Source: Verrucomicrobiales bacterium (GTDB lineage Bacteria; Verrucomicrobiota; Verrucomicrobiia; Limisphaerales; JAYPXF01). From it: 64,000 bases of DNA. Location of the stretch: positions 1-64,000 of the forward strand of contig PBAL01000076.1 of the NCBI GenBank assembly GCA_002715965.1, written 5' to 3'. How positions within the stretch are numbered: position 1 is the first letter of the stretch; the number at the start of each line of letters is the position of its first letter. Shown in pieces: positions 35,443 to 45,548 of the stretch. Made by a program: the position numbers and the translations under genes. The notes beneath the pieces are model-generated. The model searched no databases. It was not told where the DNA came from and saw nothing but the letters and a program-made list of their open reading frames with translations.

Positions 35443-35449
35443 TTGACAC
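35443..35449 (+). promoter_or_regulatory. Possible -35 element (TTGACA) before acnB
   Basis: A perfect TTGACA (35443-35448) sits about 170 bp upstream of the acnB ATG. The expected -10 position, CAATCT, is a weak match. A TATAAT at about 35404 has no matching -35. Weak evidence only. Confidence 0.25.
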
Positions 35450-35618
35450 CTTAGGGTCGGGCCTTCAATCTGGTTAACTCCATTTGGCGCAAGAGACGAC
35501 ATTTGGGGCAAGGGTGTTTCGTCGAGAAAACGCTTCGGACTCGGCTGAAAAGCCCACCTCGGGCGGCGAGCACCTCGAGCAGATTCATCTGCAGCCAGAC
35601 TTGAACCACCAGTTGAAC

Positions 35619-38393
<2,775 letters not shown>

Positions 38394-38501
38394 ACTCGGA
38401 TCCGAAATCGCAGCTCGGGCGGCCCGCCTGGACGTTTCGACCCTCTCACGTATCCAAACCAAATGCCACCCAGGCGAGCCGCCTGTGTTACGGAATCTGA
38501 C

Positions 38502-39230
38502 ATGCGCCCCACCAAAACCGGCCAACTCATGATCGACGCAGCGACAGACTTGTCCACCGCTGTCGATTCACTTCAATTCTCCAATCCAGTCACCCACGTC
38601 TACAATCCGCTCAACTACGCCTGGCCTGCCCACGAGACCTACCTGAAAAAGTTCGCTCGCACGCCGGTGAAAACCATCCTGCTTGGAATGAATCCGGGAC
38701 CCTTCGGTATGGCGCAGACGGGCGTACCCTTTGGTGAAATCGCAGCAGTTCGCGATTGGATGGGCATCCACACCTCGATCGGAAAACCGCCTGAGGAAAA
38801 CCCGAAACGGATCATCGAAGGATTTGATTGTTCGAAATCCGAAGTCAGCGGACGTCGTCTATGGGGTTTGTTTTCCGAGCGCTTCGAAACGGCGACCGAG
38901 TTCTTCGATTCGCACTTCGTGTGCAACTACTGCCCCCTGGTTTTTATGGAAGCGGGCGGCAAAAACGTCACACCGGACAAACTGCCCAAGGCCGAGGCCA
39001 AGCCCTTGTTTGATCTCTGCGACGCACATCTCCGGCGCATCATCGAGATTCTCAAACCCGAGTGGGCGATCGGAGTCGGAGCCTTCGCACTCAAGTGCAT
39101 CGATCGCGTGAACGAGAATCCGGACGTCAAGACCGGGACGATTCTGCATCCGAGCCCGGCCAGTCCGGCGGCCAACAAAGACTGGGCCGGCAAGGCGACG
39201 TCCCAGTTGGAGACGATGGGAATTTGGTGA
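38502..39230 (+). CDS. SMUG1-type uracil-DNA glycosylase
   Basis: A 242-aa uracil-DNA glycosylase of the single-strand-selective monofunctional (SMUG1) type. Motif 1 'MNPGPFGMAQTGVPFGE' with the catalytic-region Asn, and motif 2 'HPSPASPAANKDW' with the catalytic His, match the animal SMUG1 pattern almost residue for residue. 'HFVCNYCPLVFME' provides the uracil-stacking strand. It excises uracil and 5-hydroxymethyluracil from DNA (family knowledge). SMUG1 homologues are patchy in bacteria, known mainly from some Deltaproteobacteria, Planctomycetes and Opitutae-type Verrucomicrobia. ATG 38502 or 38529 are both possible starts. It lies between acnB and tRNA-Leu, with no obvious operon partner. 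Confidence 0.92.
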   Translation: MRPTKTGQLMIDAATDLSTAVDSLQFSNPVTHVYNPLNYAWPAHETYLKKFARTPVKTILLGMNPGPFGMAQTGVPFGEIAAVRDWMGIHTSIGKPPEENPKRIIEGFDCSKSEVSGRRLWGLFSERFETATEFFDSHFVCNYCPLVFMEAGGKNVTPDKLPKAEAKPLFDLCDAHLRRIIEILKPEWAIGVGAFALKCIDRVNENPDVKTGTILHPSPASPAANKDWAGKATSQLETMGIW

Positions 39231-39264
39231 TGGCCGGACCCTTGGCAGCCTTCGCGTGGCTTAG

Positions 39265-39283
39265 ATTCTTAATCGTTGTCCCA
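39265..39283 (-). repeat. Short dispersed repeat, reverse copy
   Basis: On the minus strand it reads GGGACAACGATTAAGAA, matching the core of the copy at 39993-40029 in opposite orientation. The two copies enclose tRNA-Leu and the gene debris behind it. Confidence 0.45.
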
Positions 39284-39410
39284 ACCGTTGCCCGAATCTC
39301 TGAGAATTCAGATAACGATTGAGATTGTACATGGAACGGTTTTCGTTTTGGCGGAACAACAGCCCTTGCCACCACCCCGCCCCTTGTGTACGTTCCGCCC
39401 TCGCTTGGTT

Positions 39411-39497
39411 GCCCGCGTGGCGGAATTGGCAGACGCGCTAGATTCAGGTTCTAGTCCCAGCAATGGGGTACAAGTTCAAGTCTTGTCGCGGGCACCA
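39411..39497 (+). tRNA. tRNA-Leu (anticodon CAG)
   Basis: An 87-nt class II tRNA with encoded CCA. Acceptor GCCCGCG pairs with CGCGGGC, discriminator A. The anticodon arm CTAGA-TTCAGGT-TCTAG carries CAG. The extra arm is TCCCAGCAATGGGGT, and the T loop is TTCAAGT. The track ORF 39276-39860 runs across it and is spurious. Confidence 0.97.
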
Positions 39498-39599
39498 TTA
39501 TCAGATCTGGCCTGTCACCGGATTTTTTTATCGTTCGACCGGTTTGAGATATGGCCGCTGAGATTCGGAAAGCTGTTGAAGAAGATGCTTCATCAACAC

Positions 39600-39672
39600 G
39601 ACGATTCGAAAACAGATTCCGGTGCGGTCTACGTCTTCGAATGGAATGCCGATGCGTGGCGCATCAAGATGC
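39600..39672 (+). pseudogene. FG-GAP (integrin-like propeller) repeat fragment
   Basis: One frame reads 'DDSKTDSGAVYVFEWNADAWRIKM'. D-x-D-x-x-x-D-S-G-A-V-Y-V-F is the calcium-binding turn and strand of an FG-GAP repeat, which normally occurs in tandem in large secreted proteins. Only one repeat remains, with no credible start, so it is a decayed piece. It lies about 100 bp behind tRNA-Leu. Confidence 0.5.
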
Positions 39673-39726
39673 CGATCCTGCGGGTTGGGAGCGGTCAAGA
39701 CGGCTCTTGTCCTCATACGACTTCGG

Positions 39727-39960
39727 ATGACCACAGCCACCAGACATGTTCCCGCAGACGCAGAATTCGCAGCGCTCATAGAATAGCTGTCGACCATGGC
39801 CAGCCTGGCCATCGCCACCACCCGCAATGCCGTGAATGCACTCACCGATCGCGACGATGACCTCGCCTGCTCGGTTGAGATCGCTGACAATCAGATTGAC
39901 GATTTGGAGAAGGAAATTGATGAACTCTGCATCACCCTTCTACTACTCCGTCAGCAATGA
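39727..39960 (+). pseudogene. phoU: PhoU N-terminal fragment with in-frame amber stop
   Basis: The frame from ATG 39727 reads MTTATRHVPADAEFAALIE, a TAG stop (39784-39786), then LSTMASLAIATTRNAV..., ...DDDLACSVEIADNQIDDLEKEIDELCITLLLLRQQ and a TGA. The part after the amber is a clear first PhoU helical unit (M-A-S-x-x-x-x-A-x-x-A-l, D-x-x-I-D-x-x-E-x-E-I-D-E-x-c). PhoU is normally about 220 aa with two such units; here only about half of one is left. The second half and any pst genes are missing. The stop is amber, so selenocysteine insertion cannot rescue it. A short protein from ATG 39796 (54 aa) is conceivable but probably non-functional. Confidence 0.7.
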
Positions 39961-39992
39961 AATGACAGTTTGCCTGATTCTCGGATTCGGAA

Positions 39993-40029
39993 GGAGATTG
40001 AGACAAGGATGAAGACAACGATTAAGAGC
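39993..40029 (+). repeat. Short dispersed repeat, GACAACGATTAAGA type
   Basis: The sequence ggagattgagacaaggatgaagacaacgattaagagc matches the copy at 11274-11310 and, inverted, the core at 39265-39283. It sits directly after the phoU fragment. Confidence 0.5.
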
Positions 40030-40146
40030 AACCCGTCAATACACGTTTGACGCAATACTACCACCCACGTGCAATCACGCCCATTGCAGATCATTCAATG
40101 TCTTGCGAATTCCTCTCAAATCTTTGAAGGTCCGCGCGGACATTTC

Positions 40147-40728
40147 ATGAGCATCAAGCCGACATTCTGCCTCCTCTTTGTGATCCTCGCGACTGGCTGC
40201 GTTCAGACCCGCCAGTCGGAACCCAAGCGCACCGCAGTCGAGCAGCTCCTGCTCAGCCGCGCGGCCGACCACGCACTTTCCGTCGCCGAACTCGCGCCGC
40301 TCCGTGAGCGCAAGGTTTACGTCGACCCACAGTATTTCGATTCAGAGGATGCCAAGTATGTCATTGGAACCGTTCGTGACGCGATCAGCCAGGCGGGCGG
40401 ATTACTCGTCGACAAACCGGAAGATGCTGAGCTCATTGCTGAGCCTCGGAGTGGTGCCTTGTCGATCGATAGTGGCGACTCCTTGGTGGGTCTTCCCCAG
40501 CTTCCGTTCCCGATTCCTTTCACCGGAACGATCCAGTCTCCCGAAGTCCCATTCTACAAAGCCCAGCGACAGTTCTCCGTGGCCAAGATCGCAATGCTGG
40601 TGCTTGATGCGAAGACGCGCAAACACGTATTCTCCACGGGAGTCCTGCTCGGAAAATCCCACCATCACTACTACACCTTCCTTGGATTCTTCCGTTGGAT
40701 TTCGACCGATCTGCCGGCGAAGCAGTAG
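40147..40728 (+). CDS. Putative lipoprotein of unknown function
   Basis: A 193-aa protein with a lipoprotein signal MSIKPTFCLLFVILATGC, lipobox LATGC, so it is probably attached to a membrane on the periplasmic side. The mature part reads 'TAVEQLLLSRAADHALSVAELAPLRERKVYVDPQYF' and later 'FYKAQRQFSVAKIAMLVLDAKTRKHVFSTGVLLGKSHHHYYTFLGFF'. The layout (a paralogue-rich lipoprotein with an alpha/beta domain) resembles small families common in Planctomycetes and Verrucomicrobia, but I cannot name it confidently. ATG 40147 is the start because it opens the lipoprotein signal; the track start is 26 codons earlier. It is monocistronic. Confidence 0.8.
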   Translation: MSIKPTFCLLFVILATGCVQTRQSEPKRTAVEQLLLSRAADHALSVAELAPLRERKVYVDPQYFDSEDAKYVIGTVRDAISQAGGLLVDKPEDAELIAEPRSGALSIDSGDSLVGLPQLPFPIPFTGTIQSPEVPFYKAQRQFSVAKIAMLVLDAKTRKHVFSTGVLLGKSHHHYYTFLGFFRWISTDLPAKQ

Positions 40729-40734
40729 CTGAAG

Positions 40735-40784
40735 GCACGAAAGGCTGCTCCGAACCAAGCCCAGAGCAGCCATTCCCATCGTGC
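40735..40784 (+). terminator. Two-tier hairpin behind the lipoprotein gene
   Basis: The inner stem GGCTGCTC...GAGCAGCC (8 bp) is enclosed by GCACGA...TCGTGC (6 bp). It begins 6 bp after the stop. No T-run follows, so it may stabilise the 3' end or be a factor-assisted terminator. Confidence 0.45.
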
Positions 40785-41161
40785 GTTCCTTATCCCTATC
40801 CTGCCGGGGTATCTCTCATATCCCGCAGTACGGCGGTCGAGGGCGACAACGCCCCCTTCAACATCGGTGCCCGGGTTCCTCCGGCCTCTGGTGACCCAAC
40901 CAGGAACCGTCCGGGCGACCTCCTGATGTCGTTGTCTGCGCTTGGCACGCGCTGAATAAGCGCGATCGCAAGAAACTACGACACACGCAATTATGCGTAT
41001 ATCCGTAACGATAGAGTTGGAATTCGAGTCCCAGCACTTGGATATTCTGAATCGCAATCAACCTAAGTTGTTGATTAAAAACAGGTTATCAACACCCCAT
41101 GGGCTGGCATACGGGTAGTTTCCCGAAAAAAATTAGCACCAAATTGGCATATCCATCCTCC
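40785..41161. other. Convergent intergenic region
   Basis: No gene was seen between the lipoprotein and amidohydrolase stops. It contains a nested inverted repeat, CAAC-CTAA-GTTG followed by GTTGAT...ATCAAC (about 41058-41091), and CGGG-TAGTTT-CCCG next to an A-run (about 41115-41135). A TTATCAACA near 41084 is one base away from a DnaA box but stands alone. Confidence 0.4.
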
Positions 41162-42421
41162 TTAAAAATCCACGTTGAAGAACGACTTGGCGTTCGTCAC
41201 GAAGATCTTCTCCGCCAATCCCTGCGCCTGCTCGAGCCTGAAATAATTTGAATCAATCTTCTCTTGGAGCACTTCGGCGATCAGATTTCGCGCCGTCCGG
41301 AACGTCGCGAAGGATTCCTCGGCGTGCCAGTTGTCGCCACCCATCATCATTCGGCTTTCGTCCGGCAAGACTTCAATCGCCTCGTGGAATGCCCGCTTGA
41401 AGTGACTTGGGCTCAGCAGGAATGACCAGGTCAGATCGATCCAAATGTTTCGGTAGACAAAGGCCATGCCGAGCAACTCAGCACTCCACGGATAGGCCAG
41501 ATGCATGAGCAGGAATCGCGTCTTCGGATGACGCTCGATCAGGCCCGCGACGTTTAACGGATGCGAACCTCTGATGATCGCTGTTCCCAAGTGCATCTGC
41601 ATCGGGATGTCCCTTTCCCCGGCCAACGTGCACATGCGGTCGACCACGAAATCCCCGAACGCCTTCCGTTCTTCAGCGCTCGCCATCGGATTGCCCCACG
41701 CCCTTCTGGCCAGGTCCTCATCCGGCTCGTCAAACTGGATGTCGCGGTCGTATGCAAGGGCGTTCTTCAATCCCACTTGATTGCGCTCCTCCATCGTGTC
41801 GACCAATCGCTCAAGCAAAATACAGAAATCTGCAAAGGTCCCACACCGCATTCCCACTTCGTCCGCAAAGTATCCGACACCGTTGCCGTTGTGATCACGC
41901 CGATCCTGATGCCACGCCATGGCCAGTCCGTTGATTCGCATCACCGATCGATAGTGGTCGCCCAACTCACGTTTTGCATTCAGCAACGGCGCGGCGTAGA
42001 TGTCCGTCACGATCTCGCGCACGCCCGCGCGCCGCATCACCTCATGCGGCCAGTTGGAATCCAGATGCCGTTCGCGAATCGCAGCATCCAGTGTCTGCCA
42101 ATTCTTCTCGGTGATTCCCTGGCCGGCGAGATCGTACAACTCATCGAGTCCCTGAACCAGATTTCGCACAAAGTGATTCGACCCGCTGTGCTCGACATAC
42201 GGCGCCACTTCTTCCCAGGTCGACTTCGCCGACTCGGTCAACATCGGGTCTTCTTCACGATTCTCGGACGGCAGTGGGTAAGGCCGCTCCTGCGTCCAGC
42301 CCGCATAGCTCTGCCTCAGGAGATCCAGCAACCCAACGTTGCGGTTTAAGAACGTCGCCGGCATGTGATGTTCATGAACATCAAAGATCGGAAGTTGATC
42401 GATGAACTCGCCAATACTCAT
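41162..42421 (-). CDS. Amidohydrolase family protein (uronate isomerase-like fold)
   Basis: A 419-aa metal-dependent hydrolase. The N-terminal 'FIDQLPIFDVHEHHMPAT' has the H-x-H metal motif. 'DIPMQMHLGTAI' supplies the next His, 'RFLLMHLAYPWSAELLGMAFVYRNIWIDLTW' another, and 'SRMMMGGDNWHAEES' the conserved Asp before the C-terminus. The large insertion after the first motif and the FRTARN...VLQEK tail recall the uronate-isomerase-like branch of the amidohydrolase superfamily, but the reaction cannot be fixed. It is cytoplasmic. A Gfo/Idh gene lies 120 bp upstream on the same strand, so both may act on the same sugar acid (inference). Confidence 0.8.
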   Translation of the reverse strand: MSIGEFIDQLPIFDVHEHHMPATFLNRNVGLLDLLRQSYAGWTQERPYPLPSENREEDPMLTESAKSTWEEVAPYVEHSGSNHFVRNLVQGLDELYDLAGQGITEKNWQTLDAAIRERHLDSNWPHEVMRRAGVREIVTDIYAAPLLNAKRELGDHYRSVMRINGLAMAWHQDRRDHNGNGVGYFADEVGMRCGTFADFCILLERLVDTMEERNQVGLKNALAYDRDIQFDEPDEDLARRAWGNPMASAEERKAFGDFVVDRMCTLAGERDIPMQMHLGTAIIRGSHPLNVAGLIERHPKTRFLLMHLAYPWSAELLGMAFVYRNIWIDLTWSFLLSPSHFKRAFHEAIEVLPDESRMMMGGDNWHAEESFATFRTARNLIAEVLQEKIDSNYFRLEQAQGLAEKIFVTNAKSFFNVDF

Positions 42422-42541
42422 GTGTCTGAGCAGAGCACGAACTCAAAAGAAGTAAAGCCCACCTCCGGTCGCATCCAGCCACCGATACAAGTACGACGAT
42501 GAAACATACGTTACATCATTGTGGTCACTGCGCGATCGGGC

Positions 42542-43576
42542 TTACAGAGAGACCGCCGTTCCGCTTTCAGCCGACTCGTAGATCGCGAACACCGTCTTCA
42601 AGGCGCGCAGGCTGTCCTGCACACTGATCGGCGCCTCGGTCTCGTTCGCGCAGGCTTCAACGGCAGCCTGGACAAAAGGCGTGTAACCACGGGGTTGCTT
42701 GGAGCCGCTGAATTCCTGGATCTGCCGTGCCTTGTCCCCGGTTGATTCGTACCAGTGCAGGGGCTTGTCCAGCATCTGTTGCAGGTGAAGCCAGCCCTTG
42801 GAACCCCAGACCTTGATTCCAGAATGATAGCGCCGGTCCAGGTAGTAACCGGAATTCATCGTACCGAGAAATCCATCCTCAAACTTCATCGTGGCCACAG
42901 CGGAATCTTCAACCTTGATGGGCTGCCCGCCCGTGTTGTGGATCATGCCCGTGACCCGTTCGATGGATGCGCCGGTGAGATGCATCGCCAGGTCGAGCCA
43001 ATGAATGCCGAGCCAAATCAAATGACCGCCACCCGACCGGCTCCGATCGGTATACCAGGCATCCTGATAACTCTTGCGGGTCAGGCGGGTCTGGTCGGCG
43101 ACGAGGTGCAGGTCCAATCCATAGATCTCCCCGATTCGACCTGACGCGATCAGCTCGCGCGCGAATTGAAACTCCGGATTCAACCGATTTGCCAGGGCCA
43201 GCATCAGATTCAGATGCTTGCTCTCCGCCTTGAACGCCAGCGGCTGAAAATCATCGGCGCGCACACACGATGGTTTCTCGGCAAACACGTGACAGCCGGC
43301 ATCCAATGCCGCGTCGATGACCGGTGGAGCCACGCGCGCTTCCAAGGTCACGATGACCATCTCCGGCTTTTCACGCTTGAGCAGTTCGTCGTGGGATTCG
43401 TAGAGGCGCGTCAGCTTGTTTCCCATTCGCTTCTTCGCCTCCGGCACCCAGCGCTGGCCGGGATCGGAAAGCACGACTTCCGAGCAGGCGTCTGTGGTGG
43501 CCAAGGCGGTGAAATAGGCAGTTACATGCGCGCCGTCGGAATTCGTGATGAATCCAACCTTGATCTTCTTGGGCAT
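42542..43576 (-). CDS. Gfo/Idh/MocA family oxidoreductase
   Basis: A 344-aa oxidoreductase: N-terminal Rossmann 'KIKVGFITNSDGAHVTAYFTAL', 'GCHVFAEKPSCVRADDFQPLA' with the E-K-P motif, and 'GGGHLIWLGIHWLDLAMHLTGASIERVTG' with the catalytic-region His/Asp and C-terminal sheet domain. The glycine motif is degenerate (ITNSDGAH), as in several non-canonical family members. The C-terminal 'PISVQDSLRALKTVFAIYESAESG' is typical. It is probably active on a sugar or inositol-type substrate. Its ATG lies beside the truncated PfpI gene on the other strand. Confidence 0.87.
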   Translation of the reverse strand: MPKKIKVGFITNSDGAHVTAYFTALATTDACSEVVLSDPGQRWVPEAKKRMGNKLTRLYESHDELLKREKPEMVIVTLEARVAPPVIDAALDAGCHVFAEKPSCVRADDFQPLAFKAESKHLNLMLALANRLNPEFQFARELIASGRIGEIYGLDLHLVADQTRLTRKSYQDAWYTDRSRSGGGHLIWLGIHWLDLAMHLTGASIERVTGMIHNTGGQPIKVEDSAVATMKFEDGFLGTMNSGYYLDRRYHSGIKVWGSKGWLHLQQMLDKPLHWYESTGDKARQIQEFSGSKQPRGYTPFVQAAVEACANETEAPISVQDSLRALKTVFAIYESAESGTAVSL

Positions 43577-43621
43577 GCCTCAGAGATAGATGAATCGGCT
43601 CAAAACCCAAGCCCATTTCGC

Positions 43622-44089
43622 TTGGCCGAAGCCGGATACAGGCCCGTCATTGCGGCCAGCAAGAAAAGTGTCGTTCACGACTTCGATCCCGATGGGAACA
43701 CCTACGTTGAAAAGCCAGGTTACCGCATTGATGCCGACATCGCCTTGTCCAAGGTGAAGGGCGATGACCACATCGCCATGATCCTCATCGGCGGACGCGC
43801 GCCTGAATTCCTTCGCTACAACCGGACGCTCATCAAACTGGTGAAGGATTTCGACCAGAAAAGGAAATGGATTTTCTCCATTTGCCATGGCGGGCAGATC
43901 CTCGCCGAGGCGGGCGTGCTCAAAGGCCGCAAGATGACCTGCTACATCAATGTTCGAACCGAAGCCACGGCAGCCGGTGCGAAATGGATCAACAAACAAA
44001 GTATCACCGACGGCAACCTCGTCACCGCCCAGACTTGGGAAAGCCACGCCGACTTCTACCGCGACATCTTCAAGTGTTTGAAATGCTGA
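43622..44089 (+). pseudogene. DJ-1/PfpI family protein lacking its N-terminus
   Basis: The frame reads 'RLAEAGYRPVIAASKK' through 'DDHIAMILIGGRAPEFLRYN', 'WIFSICHGGQILAEAGVLKGRKMTCY' and 'GNLVTAQTWESHADFYRDIFKCL'. The nucleophile-elbow Cys in 'ICHGG' and the following His are kept. The first strand and its Glu, normally some 25 residues before 'AGYRP', are absent: the family match begins about 45 bp from the start of the divergent Gfo/Idh gene. The only start codons are a TTG (43622) or a long unrelated extension. It is therefore most likely a 5'-truncated gene; expression from TTG cannot be excluded. Confidence 0.65.
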
Positions 44090-44147
44090 GCTGCACGCAC
44101 TTATCATTCGACCCGCTGGCAAAATCATCCAATTCTATCGCAACCCT

Positions 44148-45089
44148 ATGAAACAAATCCTCACACTCACTTTCGCGGTTCTTCTCGCCTTCACCTCAAC
44201 AACGAGCGCGGAAGATCGGCTCGTGCTGGTCAGTGCATCTTACGGCAAGGACGTCCTCGCCATCTGTGAAGCCAACGGAGATGTCCTCTGGAAATACGAC
44301 ACAGGCGGTCCGAAGAAAGGCCACGCCGGACATCACGATGTTCACCTGCTCAAGAACGGCAACATCCTCTTCCATGATACCTGGACCAACACCAAGGAAA
44401 TCACCCTCGCCAAAAAGGTCGTCTGGGAATACGACAGCGCCAGGAAGAACGGCAACAAGGGCAAGCGCGTCAACGTACACGCCTTCGCACGCCTGCCCAA
44501 TGGCGAGACGGTCATCGTTGAAAGCGCGGTCGGCCGCATCATTCACGTGGATCGCAAAGGCAAGATAACCAAGAGCGTGCCGCTGGGCACAGGCGGCCGC
44601 CAAAACACCCGGCTGATGCGCATCCTCGACAACGGAAACTACCTCACCTGCGCCGAACGTCCCGGCGTCGTCACCGAATACGACAGCAAGGGCAAGATCG
44701 TCTGGGAATACGAGATCGGCACGCGGGTCTATGGCGCCATTCGTCTGAAGAACGGCAACACCCTCATCGCATCCGGAAGCGGCAACAGCATCGTCGAAGT
44801 CACTCCCGACAAAAAAGTCGTCTGGGACATCACCAAGAAGGTTCCCGGCACAGACATCACTCTCGGCTGGATGACCATGTTGCAGGAACTCCCCAACGGC
44901 AATCGTGTCATCGGCAACTGCCACGCCGGGGACAAGAACCCGCAGATCTTCGAGGTCACCCAAGACAAGAAAGTCGTCTGGGAATTTGACGAATGGGACC
45001 TCGTCGGCAACGGCCTCGCCTGCTGGCAGATCCTCGACGGCAAACAATCAGCCATGATCCGCAAGAAACTCGCGAAGCTGACGCGATGA
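44148..45089 (+). CDS. Exported PQQ-like beta-propeller protein
   Basis: A 313-aa protein with signal peptide MKQILTLTFAVLLAFTSTTSAE. Seven repeats share the pattern 'G(K)IVWEYDxG....HDVHLLKNGNILF', for example 'ANGDVLWKYDTGG', 'AKKVVWEYDSARK', 'SKGKIVWEYEIGT', 'DKKVVWDITKKV' and 'DKKVVWEFDEWD', each followed by a (L/R)xNGN turn. This is the PQQ/arylsulfotransferase-like propeller seen in many PVC secretomes. No cofactor or catalytic residues can be assigned. It probably binds or processes a carbohydrate. The gene follows the PfpI remnant by 58 bp. Confidence 0.8.
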   Translation: MKQILTLTFAVLLAFTSTTSAEDRLVLVSASYGKDVLAICEANGDVLWKYDTGGPKKGHAGHHDVHLLKNGNILFHDTWTNTKEITLAKKVVWEYDSARKNGNKGKRVNVHAFARLPNGETVIVESAVGRIIHVDRKGKITKSVPLGTGGRQNTRLMRILDNGNYLTCAERPGVVTEYDSKGKIVWEYEIGTRVYGAIRLKNGNTLIASGSGNSIVEVTPDKKVVWDITKKVPGTDITLGWMTMLQELPNGNRVIGNCHAGDKNPQIFEVTQDKKVVWEFDEWDLVGNGLACWQILDGKQSAMIRKKLAKLTR

Positions 45090-45548
45090 CGAGCAGCAAC
45101 TGTGACGGTTTTGCACGCAGCGAAACATCTCACTGGACGGCGCAGACCCCGATGTCTTGCAGAATGGTGGTCCAGAATTAACGCGGGCGAGGCGAAGTAG
45201 AAATCAGTCGCGAGGGCTCTATCGACATACCTTTCCAACGCCCCCAAGACACCAAACAAAATGATCTATCGCGATGGTGATCACAATCGCATGAGATCAA
45301 TAACACCGGAACGACCTGGCGATTCGCCCAGAACCGGATAGAGCGAATTTCGGCACGCTTACACCGGGGTTCGGCGAGCGGATTCCGAGAGAAAACGGGG
45401 CCTCTTGTAAGTTCTGTGGCGATCCTCAATGCTCTCTTCGGCGATATGCGGTTTGCCCAGCTTTTCGACTCCAATCCGGTGGTCTGCGTATCCGATGCTC
45501 CGTTCCAGCCCATTGACTATTGGGGTGGCATCAGATGATGTATTCGGC
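45090..45548. other. Intergenic region before the sulfatase, function unknown
   Basis: No gene could be assigned. A plus-strand frame at about 45399-45530 reads VSSVAILNALFGDMRFAQLFDSNPVV and ends in a TGA, without a matching start. It is near codon-like in composition but not recognised. The sulfatase start codon lies 15 bp behind that stop. Confidence 0.35.

Noticed and set aside
35484-35618. 45-residue N-terminal extension of AcnB from a TTG
   Set aside because: The family N-terminus begins at ATG 35619; the extension has no family similarity and a weak start.
39784-39786. Stop codon inside phoU as a recoded codon
   Set aside because: It is TAG, not TGA, so the tRNA-Sec found here cannot read it.
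39276-39860. 194-aa plus-strand ORF
   Set aside because: Runs through the tRNA-Leu gene; only its short FG-GAP-like segment is meaningful.
41080-41092. DnaA-box-like TTATCAACA and AT-rich DNA
   Set aside because: One mismatch and a single copy, with no dnaA, dnaN or box cluster; not an origin.
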